Shown here: piece by piece, positions 29,551 to 38,946 of the stretch | How positions within the stretch are numbered: position 1 is the stretch's first letter | Layout of the letters: each line of letters begins with the position of its first letter | NCBI RefSeq assembly: GCF_001045465.1 | Contig: NZ_LFND01000007.1 | Span: 186,001-250,000 of the forward strand | DNA: 64,000 bases | Reading direction: 5' to 3' | Source of the DNA: Chryseobacterium angstadtii | GTDB taxonomy: Bacteria; Bacteroidota; Bacteroidia; Flavobacteriales; Weeksellaceae | Position numbers and translations under genes: made by a program | Notes under the pieces: model-generated | Told to the model about the DNA's origin: nothing | Database searches by the model: none | Seen by the model: the letters and a program-made list of their open reading frames with translations, nothing else

Positions 29551-30162
29551 TTATTTCTTAATTAATTTCATTTTTTCAGCAATTTTTCTGCCGTTCTCAT
29601 CCGAGGTTTCAAGCTCTGAAATGATATTTTGAAAATCATGATCCTTTCTGTTCTGAGAAAGTTTCTGCTTAATAGATATTTCTGTAGGAATTATTTTTAT
29701 TCCGAAAGCTCCTTTCATTTCTCTTTCCACAAATTCCCGTCCCATATCTTTTACCATCATGGGACACTTCTGGAAGCTTTCATATTTGGAGGTTAATTTT
29801 TCCAGATGATGATACAGTTCTTCATGACTCATCAGCTGTACTTTTCCATGAATCTGTACCGCTTCATAATTCCATGTGGAAACATTGATATGATCGTACC
29901 AGCTGCTTGAAATATACGTGTGGGCACCGAGGAAATCACACAAGACTTCATCTCCGTCCTTTAATGTTTTCGCCTGTGGATTGGCTTTTGAAATATGAGT
30001 TTCCACATACGGATGCTCAGGATCATCTTCATTAAACATCATCATAGCATGAGTGGCTCTTATTTTTTCACCGGAAGAAATCAGCAGGGCAAACGCATTT
30101 TCTCTGATGATTTCTCTCATCAGGTTCTGGTCTTCGCTTCTGTATAATTTCGGGATAAACAT
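29551..30162 (-). CDS. PaiB-family FMN-binding protein
   Basis: A 203-residue protein of the PaiB/FMN-binding split-barrel family, with the typical MFIPKLYR start, an ATHAMMMFNE strand, HISKANPQAK and SSSWYDHINVSTWNYEAVQIHGK. Bacillus PaiB was described as a repressor of sporulation and protease genes, but most homologues have unknown roles and probably bind flavin. It lies 6 bases after ruvB and 14 bases before the MBL-fold gene, inside the same apparent operon. Confidence 0.88.
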   Translation of the reverse strand: MFIPKLYRSEDQNLMREIIRENAFALLISSGEKIRATHAMMMFNEDDPEHPYVETHISKANPQAKTLKDGDEVLCDFLGAHTYISSSWYDHINVSTWNYEAVQIHGKVQLMSHEELYHHLEKLTSKYESFQKCPMMVKDMGREFVEREMKGAFGIKIIPTEISIKQKLSQNRKDHDFQNIISELETSDENGRKIAEKMKLIKK

Positions 30163-30168
30163 AGATCG

Positions 30169-31191
30169 TTAAAATAATTCGCCAGGATTTTTAGGTCTGG
30201 TGATGTTTAAATGCTGATACGCTTTTTCAGTGACCTCTCTTCCTCTTGGTGTTCTGATAATAAAGCCTTCCTGAATTAAAAATGGCTCATAAACTTCTTC
30301 CAGTGTTTCAGGGTTCTCGGCAATGGAGGTAGCCAGTGCAGAAATTCCCACCGGTTTACCTTTGAAGTTCTCAATCATGACACGCATGATTTTATTGTCC
30401 ATTTCGTCCAAACCGAATTCGTCTACATTAAGAGAGTTCAGTGCATATTTCGTGATATTGATTTCAATCTCTCCATTCCCTTTTATTTCAGCAAAATCAC
30501 GGACCCTTCTTAACAGTGCATTCGCAATTCTTGGCGTACCCCGGCTTCTTCTGGCGATTTCTATCGCTGCATCCTCATAAATTGTACTTCCTAAAACTCT
30601 TGAACTTCTCTGAATAATCATGGATAAAAGCTCAACCGAATAATACTCCAGCCTGCTTTGAATCCCGAATCTGGCCAGCATAGGTTTTGTAAGCATTCCG
30701 CTTCGGGTAGTTGCGCCTACTAAAGTGAAGGGATTAAGGCCGATCTGAACACTTCTTGCATTCGGTCCGGTTTCCAGCATAATGTCAATCTTGTAATCCT
30801 CCATAGCAGAATACAGATATTCTTCCACAACAGGAGAAAGACGGTGAATTTCATCAATAAAAAGAACATCATTCTCTTCCAGATTCGTAAGTAAGCCTGC
30901 TAAACTTCCCGGTTTATCCAAAACAGGACCGGAAGTGATCTTGCAGTTAACGCCAAGCTCATTGGCAATAATATTGGCTAAAGTGGTTTTACCCAGACCC
31001 GGCGGACCATGCAAAAGAACATGATCAAGGGCTCCCCCGCGTCTTTTGGCAGCGCTGACAAAAACTTCAAGATTTTCCAAAGTCTTTCTCTGTCCCGCAA
31101 AGTCTTTAAAACTCTGGGGACGAATCTGCTCCTCCTGCATAAGCTCTTCATGCGAGTAGTTTTCCTTATCTGGATGTAAAAAATCTGGCAT
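30169..31191 (-). CDS. ruvB: Holliday junction branch migration ATPase RuvB
   Basis: A 340-residue AAA+ motor that, as a hexamer with RuvA, drives branch migration of Holliday junctions in recombination and repair. Walker A GPPGLGKTTLA, Walker B LFIDEIHRLS, sensor region GATTRSGML and the C-terminal winged helix with RTPRGREVTEKAY are all present. Length is normal. It is the first gene of the minus-strand ruvB-paiB-MBL-coaE run, preceded by a good -7 element. Confidence 0.97.
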   Translation of the reverse strand: MPDFLHPDKENYSHEELMQEEQIRPQSFKDFAGQRKTLENLEVFVSAAKRRGGALDHVLLHGPPGLGKTTLANIIANELGVNCKITSGPVLDKPGSLAGLLTNLEENDVLFIDEIHRLSPVVEEYLYSAMEDYKIDIMLETGPNARSVQIGLNPFTLVGATTRSGMLTKPMLARFGIQSRLEYYSVELLSMIIQRSSRVLGSTIYEDAAIEIARRSRGTPRIANALLRRVRDFAEIKGNGEIEINITKYALNSLNVDEFGLDEMDNKIMRVMIENFKGKPVGISALATSIAENPETLEEVYEPFLIQEGFIIRTPRGREVTEKAYQHLNITRPKNPGELF

Positions 31192-31210
31192 TAATTCATT
31201 TCATTTACCT

Positions 31211-31218
31211 CAAAGATA
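31211..31218 (-). promoter_or_regulatory. Candidate -7 element of ruvB operon
   Basis: TATCTTTG on the minus strand fits TAnnTTTG, 19 bases before the ruvB ATG. The same octamer precedes ssrA. Confidence 0.55.
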
Positions 31219-31293
31219 GGAAATTTAGAGAAAGGTTGAGGCTTAGGATGAGAAATTTCAGAGATTGAAAAAAGGAGAAGATAAGGAAGAGAT

Positions 31294-31341
31294 AGAGGCT
31301 GAGGTAAAGGCTAAGATAAAGGATGGGGTAAAGGCTGAGGC
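31294..31341. repeat. Four degenerate 12-base tandem repeats
   Basis: Units of the form AAAGGCTGAGGT are at 31294, 31306, 31318 and 31330, with partial copies further right. They lie in the divergent ruvB-hutI spacer. Confidence 0.7.
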
Positions 31342-31386
31342 ATAGACAAAGGCTAATTTAGATGGAGTGGATTAAGATATTTTAAG

Positions 31387-31394
31387 TATTTTTG
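31387..31394 (+). promoter_or_regulatory. Candidate -7 element of hutI
   Basis: TATTTTTG fits TAnnTTTG, about 50 bases before the hutI ATG. Confidence 0.4.
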
Positions 31395-31443
31395 AGAGTA
31401 AAATTAATTATAAACAAGCTAGCTGTAGCTTAATCTTAGATCA

Positions 31444-32670
31444 ATGAAATTAATAGGACCCTTTAAGCAGATTGTAACATTGGCAAATCTTCCGTTAAGA
31501 GGAAAACTTTCCGATGAACAGATAGAAATCATAGTAGATGGAGGAATTGTTGTAAATGACGGTAAAATTCAGGAAATTGGAAATTTCAATACGCTTAAAT
31601 CTGAAAATCAAAATATAGAAATTCAAACCATTGAAGGAGAGCAGATTGTTCTGCCCGGATTTGTAGATGCCCATACCCATATCTGTTTCGGAGGAAACCG
31701 CGCCAACGATTTTGCCATGCGAAATGCAGGAAAAACCTATCTTGAAATTGCTGAAAGCGGCGGCGGGATCTGGAGTTCTGTACAACACACGAGAAATGCC
31801 TCAGAAGAAGAACTTTTAAAAACTTTGCTGGAAAGAATTGATTTCCTTATTTCATTAGGAATTACCACCATTGAAATAAAAAGCGGCTACGGATTGGACG
31901 TAGAAAATGAGCTGAAAATGCTCAGAATTATAAAGAAAGCACAAAACCAAACGAAAGCGAAATTGGTTCCTACCTGCCTTTCCGCACACCTGAAACCAAG
32001 AGATTTTGAAGGAAGTAATGCAGAATATTTAAACTATATCCTTACTGAAATTTTACCCAAAGTAAAAGAAGAAGAACTGGCTCAGCGTGTAGATATCTTT
32101 ATCGAGAAATCTGCATTCCAGCCTGAAGAGAGTAAGGATTTTCTTCTTAAAACTAAAGATTTAGGTTTTGGTATTACCGTTCATGCAGACCAATTTACTC
32201 CCGGAAGTTCAAGAATTGCCGTGGAAGTAGGTGCGAAATCTGCGGATCATTTAGAAGCAACCGTTGATGAGGATATCGAGTTTTTAGCACAATCAGATAC
32301 CGTAGCTACGGCATTACCGGGAGCCAGTTTAGGATTAGGTGAAAAATTTACACCCGCCAGAAAACTACTCGATGCCGGAGCGATTGTAGCGATTGCCAGC
32401 GACTGGAATCCGGGATCTGCGCCGATGGGAAATTTAATTACCCAGGCTTCTATTTTAGCAACATTTGAGAAATTAACGACCGCTGAGGTACTGGCAGGAA
32501 TGACTTTCCGCGCTGCGTACGCATTAGGTCTCGAAGACATAGGAAAACTGGAATCCGGTAAAAAAGCAGATTTTGTAACTTTTAAAACCGATAATTTCCA
32601 GAATGTTCTTTACAATCAGGGAAGCCTGAATGCAGAGCATGTATATATCGATGGAATTCAAATTCATTAG
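31444..32670 (+). CDS. hutI: Imidazolonepropionase
   Basis: A 408-residue amidohydrolase that opens imidazolone propionate to N-formimino-L-glutamate, the third step of histidine degradation. Metal ligands are visible in DAHTHICFGG, TVHADQF and ASDWNPGSAPMGNL; ESGGGIWSSV and KSGYGLD are typical of HutI. It starts a plus-strand group with a DUF695-like gene (3-base spacing), a BCCT transporter and hutG. The genes for the first two steps (hutH, hutU) are not in the window. Confidence 0.96.
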   Translation: MKLIGPFKQIVTLANLPLRGKLSDEQIEIIVDGGIVVNDGKIQEIGNFNTLKSENQNIEIQTIEGEQIVLPGFVDAHTHICFGGNRANDFAMRNAGKTYLEIAESGGGIWSSVQHTRNASEEELLKTLLERIDFLISLGITTIEIKSGYGLDVENELKMLRIIKKAQNQTKAKLVPTCLSAHLKPRDFEGSNAEYLNYILTEILPKVKEEELAQRVDIFIEKSAFQPEESKDFLLKTKDLGFGITVHADQFTPGSSRIAVEVGAKSADHLEATVDEDIEFLAQSDTVATALPGASLGLGEKFTPARKLLDAGAIVAIASDWNPGSAPMGNLITQASILATFEKLTTAEVLAGMTFRAAYALGLEDIGKLESGKKADFVTFKTDNFQNVLYNQGSLNAEHVYIDGIQIH

Positions 32671-32673
32671 ACT

Positions 32674-33768
32674 ATGGGAATTTTTGATAAGATTCTGGGT
32701 AAAAAACAACCGGAGAAAGGACACAGAACCTATAAAGAGTTTTGGGACTGGTTTTTGACCAAAGAGAAAGCATTTTTTGAGGTGGTCAGAAACAGAGAGC
32801 ATATTGAAGATCAGTTTTTTGATATCATGGCTCCGGAGCTTTCCAGGGTAAATAGCGGCTACTACTTTCTATCCGGAATGTCTGGTGACGATACGGCAGA
32901 ACTTATCATTACAGTAGAAGGGAATATTAAAAAAATGGTTTTTGCGGAGGAACTTGTTGCTGCTGCACCCAAAATGGAGCGGTGGAAGATTACTGCGCTT
33001 AAACCTGAAACGGATATTGAAAACGTAGGAATCAGAATGAATGATTTAGAGTTTACAAAAAACAATATTCACTTTTATTCCAATGAGATACAGGGATATC
33101 CCGATGAGATTGATCTTGCTTTTGTATATGAAGATCTTAATGAGGAGAACAGAAGTACCGCCACAACGGGAATCTGTATTTTTCTGGATAATTTCTTAGG
33201 AGAACTGAATTTTGCCACTCAAATTGATACCTTCAGTATTATTGGTAAAAATGAAGCGGTGAAAGAACTTGTTCCGATAGAAAAATTAAAAGAATTTCTT
33301 CTTTGGAGAGAACGGGAGTTTACAGAGAAATATAAAGATATGAAACTGGAAAGTGAAGACCGGTTTTCTCTTCTTGAAGCCACTTTGGAAAACGGAATGC
33401 CGCTTATGGCCACTGTGAATGCTTCTTTACTGCAATACAATGCAAAAGCTTCATATCCGTGGATATCGGTGCTGAAGATATCTTACGGAGGAAACAGGAA
33501 TGATGGCTTCCCGGAAGAAAAAGATTACAATACCATGAACATCATTGAAGATTATGCCGTAGAAGTTCTTACTCCGGAAAATGGTCATCTGTATGTAGGG
33601 CGGGAAACGGCAGACAACTGTAAAAGCATTTATTTTGCCAGCAAAGATTTCAGAGAGCCTTCAAAAGTGTTTGATCAGATCATCAAAGACAATCCCCAAT
33701 ATAAAATTTCACTCGAAATTTATAAAGATAAATACTGGCAGAGTTTTGAACATTATAACGTCAATTAA
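32674..33768 (+). CDS. DUF695-like cytoplasmic protein
   Basis: A 364-residue soluble protein without signal peptide or membrane segments. The N-terminal half (FWDWFLTKEKAFFEVV, FLSGMSGDDTAELIITVEGN) and the second half (EDRFSLLEATLENGMPLMATVNASLL) resemble DUF695-type proteins from Bacteroidota. No catalytic motif is recognisable and the function is unknown. It follows hutI by 3 bases and so is almost certainly cotranscribed, yet nothing in its sequence ties it to histidine breakdown. Confidence 0.7.
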   Translation: MGIFDKILGKKQPEKGHRTYKEFWDWFLTKEKAFFEVVRNREHIEDQFFDIMAPELSRVNSGYYFLSGMSGDDTAELIITVEGNIKKMVFAEELVAAAPKMERWKITALKPETDIENVGIRMNDLEFTKNNIHFYSNEIQGYPDEIDLAFVYEDLNEENRSTATTGICIFLDNFLGELNFATQIDTFSIIGKNEAVKELVPIEKLKEFLLWREREFTEKYKDMKLESEDRFSLLEATLENGMPLMATVNASLLQYNAKASYPWISVLKISYGGNRNDGFPEEKDYNTMNIIEDYAVEVLTPENGHLYVGRETADNCKSIYFASKDFREPSKVFDQIIKDNPQYKISLEIYKDKYWQSFEHYNVN

Positions 33769-33785
33769 AACAGATTTTTAATCGG

Positions 33786-33833
33786 TCAAGGCAGGCGAAT
33801 GAGACGGAATAACAGCCTTGATCTTTATTTTTT
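33786..33833 (+). terminator. Weak hairpin after the DUF695-like gene
   Basis: TCAAGGC (33786-33792) pairs with GCCTTGA (33815-33821) across a 22-base loop, followed by a T-rich tract. It may end the hutI transcript. Confidence 0.5.
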
Positions 33834-34015
33834 TATATAAGTTTCCTTATATTGTGCCCCCGTTACTGTTCAGTCTTTGAAGAAAATAGTAACTTTCTAT
33901 AGTTCTTAGTACACTCCTTGATAAGGAAAATAAAGCAGTCATATTATTCTTTGAGTACTTCTGTCAGGGCTATGCCAGGTGTCTGTCAATATTAAAATAC
34001 GAAAAAATAAAGGTG

Positions 34016-36028
34016 ATGAAATTTAAAAATCTAAAGTCTACTTTCAACAAAGGTGTTACTATTCCAAGTCTCATTTTTATTATCGGAACATGTTTTCTTT
34101 CGGCTTTGTATCCTAAACCGACGGAAAATATTTTAAATGAAATCAAACAGTTCATATTTATTAATCTGAATTGGGTGTATGTATGGGCAGTCACTCTGTT
34201 CGTTATCTTTTTAGTTTACCTTATGTTCAGTAAATATGCGAACATAAAGCTGGGAGCCAACGACAGTAAACCGGAATACTCCTTTTTTTCCTGGATTTCA
34301 ATGCTGTTTGCCGCAGGAATGGGAATAGGGCTGATTTATTTTAGTGTAGCCGAACCCATGCAGCACTATTCTTCCGAGGTTTTTGCCAATAACCATTACG
34401 TGAGCAGAGCCAAGCAGGCACAATTATATACCTTTTTTCATTGGGGAATTCATGCCTGGGCTATTTACGGAGTGGTAGGGCTTTCCCTGTCTTACTTTGC
34501 GTACCGTTACAGGCTACCACTTTCACTGCGAAGCTGTTTTTATCCTTTGCTGAAAGATAAAATTAACGGAAAATGGGGAAATGCCATCGATGTATTTGCA
34601 TTATGCTGTACTTTCTTCGGGCTGACCACTACTTTGGGATTTGGAGTGGTACAGATCAGTTCAGGATTAAATATACTTCATATCACCGCGGAAAACAGTT
34701 TTTCCAATCAGGTGATTATTGTGATCAGCCTTATTTCTCTTTCCGTTTTTTCAGCGATCAGCGGGGTAGATAAAGGCGTGAAAATTTTAAGTAACTTTAA
34801 TGTAATGAGTGTGATTATACTCTTACTTTTTGTACTGATATTAGGCCCTACGGTTTATCTGATAGGAAGTTTTACCGAAGGATTGGGAAACTATATCAAT
34901 AATTTTTTCAATCTTACCTTCAATACCCACGTTTACGAAAAAAATGCATTGCCCTGGTTTTACGACTGGACTATTTTATACTGGGCGTGGTGGATTTCAT
35001 GGTCGCCTTATGTAGGATTATTTATCGCCCGAATTTCAAAAGGAAGAACAATCAGGGAATTTATTCTGGCCGTTTTAGTACTTCCTACACTATTCAATTT
35101 TATCTGGATGTCCGTGTTCGGAAACAGTGCCATTTGGTTTGATCTGAATGTAGCCCAGGGAAAATTAAGTGAGCTGGCATCCGATCCCGATGCATTGATG
35201 TTCCGCTTTTTAGAATATATGCCTTTATCAACCCTGACCGGATTTTTTGTTATCGCCATCATTATCATTTTCTTTGTGACATCTGCCGATTCAGGAATAT
35301 TTGTCATGAACAGTATCGCAACCAAAAATTCCAGTAAATCTCCAAAATGGCAGATTGTATTCTGGGGAATTTTACTCGCTGTGCTCTCCCTTTTACTCTT
35401 AAATGCAGGAGGATTAAAAGCACTTCAAAGTATGACCCTGATTACGGCATTGCCATTTTCAATCATCGTCCTTTTATTTATAGTCAGTTTGATGAAGGGA
35501 CTTACTATTGATCAGAAATACTATGATACTAACTTTTCTGCCTCCACGGTTCCATGGTCAGGAGAATTTTGGAAAGAACGTTTAAAAAATATCGTTTCCT
35601 TTAAAGATAATTCCTCGGTAGATCATTTTATCCAGGTGAAAACCAAAGAAGCTTTTACAGATCTGCAGCAGGAATTTGCAGCCAATGGAATTGAAGCGAA
35701 GATCAATCATTACGAAAACCCCGTCAGGATAGAAATAGAAATTCATCAGGGAGTCGTCAATAATTTTATTTACGGAGTTGAAAACAAAGTGAAAACGGTT
35801 TCTGAATACATTATCAATGAAACCAATCTTCCGGATCTGGATGATAAGAAGACCCATTATCCAAGATCCTATTTTGGGGATGGAAGAGAAGGGTATGATG
35901 TACAGTATTTTACAAAAAATGAATTGATTTCCGATGTACTCAAACATTATGAGCGGTTCCTGGAGATTGTTTCAGAAGAGCGCAACGAAATGTTCATCAG
36001 CAGTAATGCCAATCAACAGAAAGAATGA
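34016..36028 (+). CDS. BCCT-family transporter
   Basis: A 670-residue membrane protein of the betaine/carnitine/choline transporter family, with twelve predicted helices followed by a cytoplasmic C-terminal tail of about 150 residues. Family signatures include GMGIGLIYFSVAEPMQHY and the Trp-rich YWAWWISWSPYVGLFIARIS. These carriers move quaternary ammonium compounds with Na+ or H+; the substrate here is unknown. Its place between hutI and hutG invites the guess that it serves nitrogen-compound uptake, but that is inference. I chose the ATG at 34016 rather than the GTG one codon upstream. Confidence 0.9.
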   Translation: MKFKNLKSTFNKGVTIPSLIFIIGTCFLSALYPKPTENILNEIKQFIFINLNWVYVWAVTLFVIFLVYLMFSKYANIKLGANDSKPEYSFFSWISMLFAAGMGIGLIYFSVAEPMQHYSSEVFANNHYVSRAKQAQLYTFFHWGIHAWAIYGVVGLSLSYFAYRYRLPLSLRSCFYPLLKDKINGKWGNAIDVFALCCTFFGLTTTLGFGVVQISSGLNILHITAENSFSNQVIIVISLISLSVFSAISGVDKGVKILSNFNVMSVIILLLFVLILGPTVYLIGSFTEGLGNYINNFFNLTFNTHVYEKNALPWFYDWTILYWAWWISWSPYVGLFIARISKGRTIREFILAVLVLPTLFNFIWMSVFGNSAIWFDLNVAQGKLSELASDPDALMFRFLEYMPLSTLTGFFVIAIIIIFFVTSADSGIFVMNSIATKNSSKSPKWQIVFWGILLAVLSLLLLNAGGLKALQSMTLITALPFSIIVLLFIVSLMKGLTIDQKYYDTNFSASTVPWSGEFWKERLKNIVSFKDNSSVDHFIQVKTKEAFTDLQQEFAANGIEAKINHYENPVRIEIEIHQGVVNNFIYGVENKVKTVSEYIINETNLPDLDDKKTHYPRSYFGDGREGYDVQYFTKNELISDVLKHYERFLEIVSEERNEMFISSNANQQKE

Positions 36029-36140
36029 TCTGAAACTTAACTTTTCAATAGAATGACGGATGTCATAGAGCACGGTTGAAATTGAATACGGCAGCGTTTT
36101 AATATGTAAACAATATTATTTAGATTTACCGGATAAAACG

Positions 36141-37091
36141 ATGTCATTAAAATTTAATTTAAATTCTATGTTTCAGGACACCTGGCAAGGCCGATTAGAC
36201 GGAGAAGAACTCCTTTTTCACAGAATATTCCAAAGAGTAAGAGAAGAAAAGGACTATGACCATATTGCAGCCGATGATTTTGTACTGCATGGTTTTGCTG
36301 TAGATGAAGGAGTAAGGCGGAATAAAGGAAGACAAGGTGCCAAAGAGGCGCCGGATGTAATCAGGAAGAATATGTCTAATTTCCCAGTGATCCGTCCGGA
36401 TTTTACCCTTCTGGATTTCGGAAATATCACCTGCGAAAACGGCGATTTGGAAAGTTCACAGAACACGCTTGCTAAAAATGTGTCGAAGGTATTGTTGAAA
36501 GGAGGAAAATCCGTTGTGTTGGGCGGTGGCCATGAGGTGACCTATGCTCATTATTTAGGATTAAAAACAGCCTTTCCGGAACAGAAAATAGGAATTATCA
36601 ATATAGATGCTCATTTTGACAACAGACAGCCCGAAGAAGGAGTAGGCGCAAGCTCAGGAACCGGATTCTGGCAGATTGCACAGGAAGGACAGATCAACTC
36701 ACTCCATATAGGAATCCAGAGGAATTCAAATACCCTGAAACTCTTTGATACAGCCCATCAGTACGGAATGAAATATATCCTGGCAGATGAACTGTTTTTT
36801 GAAAACCTTCCCTCCATCTATCAGCGCATAGATGAGCTTATGGAAAGCGTAGACTTTATCTATCTTACCATTTGTATGGATGTGTTTAATGCATCCATTG
36901 CTCCGGGAGTTTCCGCTTCAGCATATAATGGTATCTTTGCAGATACGCCTTTTATGCATTTGTACAGGCATATTTTAAAAAGTAAAAAGCTCATAGCACT
37001 GGATGCCGCAGAAGTGAATCCTTCCCTTGATATTCAGGAAAGAACGGCGAGACTTGCTGCGTGTCTTGTGAATGAATGGTTTATGATATAG
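36141..37091 (+). CDS. hutG: Formimidoylglutamase (arginase superfamily)
   Basis: A 316-residue ureohydrolase-fold enzyme expected to split N-formimino-glutamate into glutamate and formamide, the last step of histidine degradation begun by HutI upstream. Mn-binding motifs are GGGHE (residues 132-136) and NIDAHFDNR. In the third motif, where arginases have SxDxDxxDP, this protein reads TICMDVFNAS, so one usual Asp is Cys and another is Asn. The downstream APGVSASAYNG segment is typical of HutG. Assignment as HutG rests on the hutI neighbourhood plus the motifs. Confidence 0.88.
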   Translation: MSLKFNLNSMFQDTWQGRLDGEELLFHRIFQRVREEKDYDHIAADDFVLHGFAVDEGVRRNKGRQGAKEAPDVIRKNMSNFPVIRPDFTLLDFGNITCENGDLESSQNTLAKNVSKVLLKGGKSVVLGGGHEVTYAHYLGLKTAFPEQKIGIINIDAHFDNRQPEEGVGASSGTGFWQIAQEGQINSLHIGIQRNSNTLKLFDTAHQYGMKYILADELFFENLPSIYQRIDELMESVDFIYLTICMDVFNASIAPGVSASAYNGIFADTPFMHLYRHILKSKKLIALDAAEVNPSLDIQERTARLAACLVNEWFMI

Positions 37092-37468
37092 AATAGAATT
37101 ATATTAACCTGTTAGGTGTTTGAAGCCTCGTATTTCGTAAATAAGTGAAACGCCTTTGTTTATAGTTTAAAGAAATTAAAATTAACTCTTTGTCTTTCTT
37201 TGCGTTTAATAATGACAGGGTAAAACAAGAATAATTTTTTATCATGATAAACAAGATTATTTCATTAAAAAAAAGTAAAATAAGAAAATAGACTGCTCAT
37301 CATCAGCTAATTAAAATGATTTACAAAATATTCAGCAGACTATATTATTTTGATAGAGAAAATCATTATTTATTTAACGTTTAAGGAACAAAATTTGTTA
37401 CTTTCATGGTGCTTTTAGAATAAAGGCATTAATAAATTCATTTTTGAATTTAAAACAGAGATTATATT
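37092..37468. other. AT-rich spacer between hutG and the dehydrogenase gene
   Basis: About 380 bases. No ORF, strong hairpin or clean promoter motif was recognised. Confidence 0.5.
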
Positions 37469-38761
37469 ATGGAACAGTTAATTGAAAATAAGCTTATTAA
37501 AGCAGATAAGACATTTTCAGAATGGAGAAAAGTGCCGTTTGAAAAAAAGCAGAAGCTGATTGCAAAAGCGGCAGAAATTTTAAAGAATAATTCGGAGAAA
37601 TTCGGGAGGATCATTACAACAGAAATGAATAAACCGATCTCAGAATCAATTGCTGAGGTAGAAAAATGTGCTTTAATGATGAATTATTATGCAGAAGCGG
37701 ATAATATTTTAAGGCCTGAAAAAATTGAATCCGAATTTTCTTATTCCGAAGTTCATTATGTTCCAAAAGGAGTGATTTTAGGTGTAATGCCCTGGAATTT
37801 CCCTTTCTGGCAGGTATTGAGATTTGCTGTTCCTGCAATGTTGGCTGGAAATACAGTCGTTTTGAAACATGCATCTATTTGTTTCGGAAGTGGAAATGCC
37901 ATTGAAGAAGTTTTTTTGGAGGCAGGATTTCCGGAAGGTGTTTTCCAGAACCTGGAAGTAGGGCACAAAGCGGTAAAAGAAATTCTTGAACACGATGCTG
38001 TAAAAGGAGTGAGCCTTACAGGTAGCGGAAAAGCAGGTGGAGAAGTGGCTTCAATTGCCGGGTTAAATATCAAAAAATCTTTACTGGAACTGGGTGGAAG
38101 TGATGCTTTTATTATTTTCGATGATGCAGATTTGGACGAGGCCGCAAAAGCAGGAGTGAAATCCCGACTTCAGAATTGCGGACAAACCTGTACTGCTGCT
38201 AAAAGATTTATTATTGATGAAAAAATTGAAGATGAATTTTTGCCGAAATTCATTGAAGAATATAAAACCTATGCAGTTGGAGATCCTTTAAATAAGGAAA
38301 CTAAACTGGCAGGTATGGCAAGACCCGATCTGGCCGATGAATTGGAAGCTCAGTTCAACCGGGCGTTGGAAAATGGGGCCGAAATTATTATTCCTCTGGA
38401 AAGAATTTCTGAAAATGAATTTAAACCCGGTTTAATTCGCGTTCAGGAAGGAAATCCTATTTTAAAAGAAGAACTTTTCGGACCTCTTGGAATGATCATG
38501 ATCGCTAAGAACGACAATGAAGCTTTACAAATGGCGAACGATATTCCGTTCGGACTTTCAAACTCTGTTTGGACGAAAAAAGCAGACCGCCAGTTATTCT
38601 TTATTGAAAACCTGGAGTCAGGAACCGTTAATATCAACAGAATGACGAGTTCTGATCCGCGTTTTCCATTCGGTGGGAGCAAGGCCTCAGGATACGGAAC
38701 TGAGCTGTCTTTACTGGCTTTAAAAGAATTTGTAACAGCAAGAACGATTGTGGGAAATTAG
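37469..38761 (+). CDS. NAD(P)-dependent succinate-semialdehyde dehydrogenase, short type
   Basis: A 430-residue aldehyde dehydrogenase. It is shorter than the 480-500 residue norm because the N-terminus begins directly at the catalytic fold, as in the Sad/YneI subgroup that oxidises succinate semialdehyde to succinate. The coenzyme region (GVMPWNFPFWQV), GSGKAGGEVA, the general base in LELGGSDAF and the catalytic cysteine in NCGQTCTAAKRF are intact. It is monocistronic, convergent with pyk, and ends at a strong bidirectional terminator. The substrate is inferred from the subfamily. Confidence 0.87.
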   Translation: MEQLIENKLIKADKTFSEWRKVPFEKKQKLIAKAAEILKNNSEKFGRIITTEMNKPISESIAEVEKCALMMNYYAEADNILRPEKIESEFSYSEVHYVPKGVILGVMPWNFPFWQVLRFAVPAMLAGNTVVLKHASICFGSGNAIEEVFLEAGFPEGVFQNLEVGHKAVKEILEHDAVKGVSLTGSGKAGGEVASIAGLNIKKSLLELGGSDAFIIFDDADLDEAAKAGVKSRLQNCGQTCTAAKRFIIDEKIEDEFLPKFIEEYKTYAVGDPLNKETKLAGMARPDLADELEAQFNRALENGAEIIIPLERISENEFKPGLIRVQEGNPILKEELFGPLGMIMIAKNDNEALQMANDIPFGLSNSVWTKKADRQLFFIENLESGTVNINRMTSSDPRFPFGGSKASGYGTELSLLALKEFVTARTIVGN

Positions 38762-38830
38762 TTGTATAATGTAAAAAGTATTAATGTATTAATGTAGAAT
38801 GTATTAATGTAATTTACAGACATTAAATAT

Positions 38831-38867
38831 AAAAACTCCCGGAAAAATCTATTTCCGGGAGTTTTTT
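38831..38867. terminator. Bidirectional terminator between the dehydrogenase gene and pyk
   Basis: A 15-bp stem (AAAAACTCCCGGAAA with its complement) around a 6-base loop. U-tracts form on both strands, as expected between convergent genes. Confidence 0.95.
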
Positions 38868-38890
38868 GTATGCTCGTCAAAAAGTAATTT

Positions 38891-38946
38891 TGCTTATTGC
38901 TTATTGCTTATTGCTTATTGCTTATTGCTTATTGCTTATTGCCTAT
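38891..38946. repeat. Heptanucleotide tandem repeat (TGCTTAT, seven copies plus one variant)
   Basis: Seven perfect TGCTTAT units run from 38891 to 38939. An eighth, TGCCTAT at 38940-38946, overlaps the pyk stop codon (38943-38945). The array forms the start of the pyk 3' untranslated region. Confidence 0.97.

Noticed and set aside
38891..38946. Possible CRISPR array
   Set aside because: Repeats are 7 bases with no spacers, and no cas genes are present.
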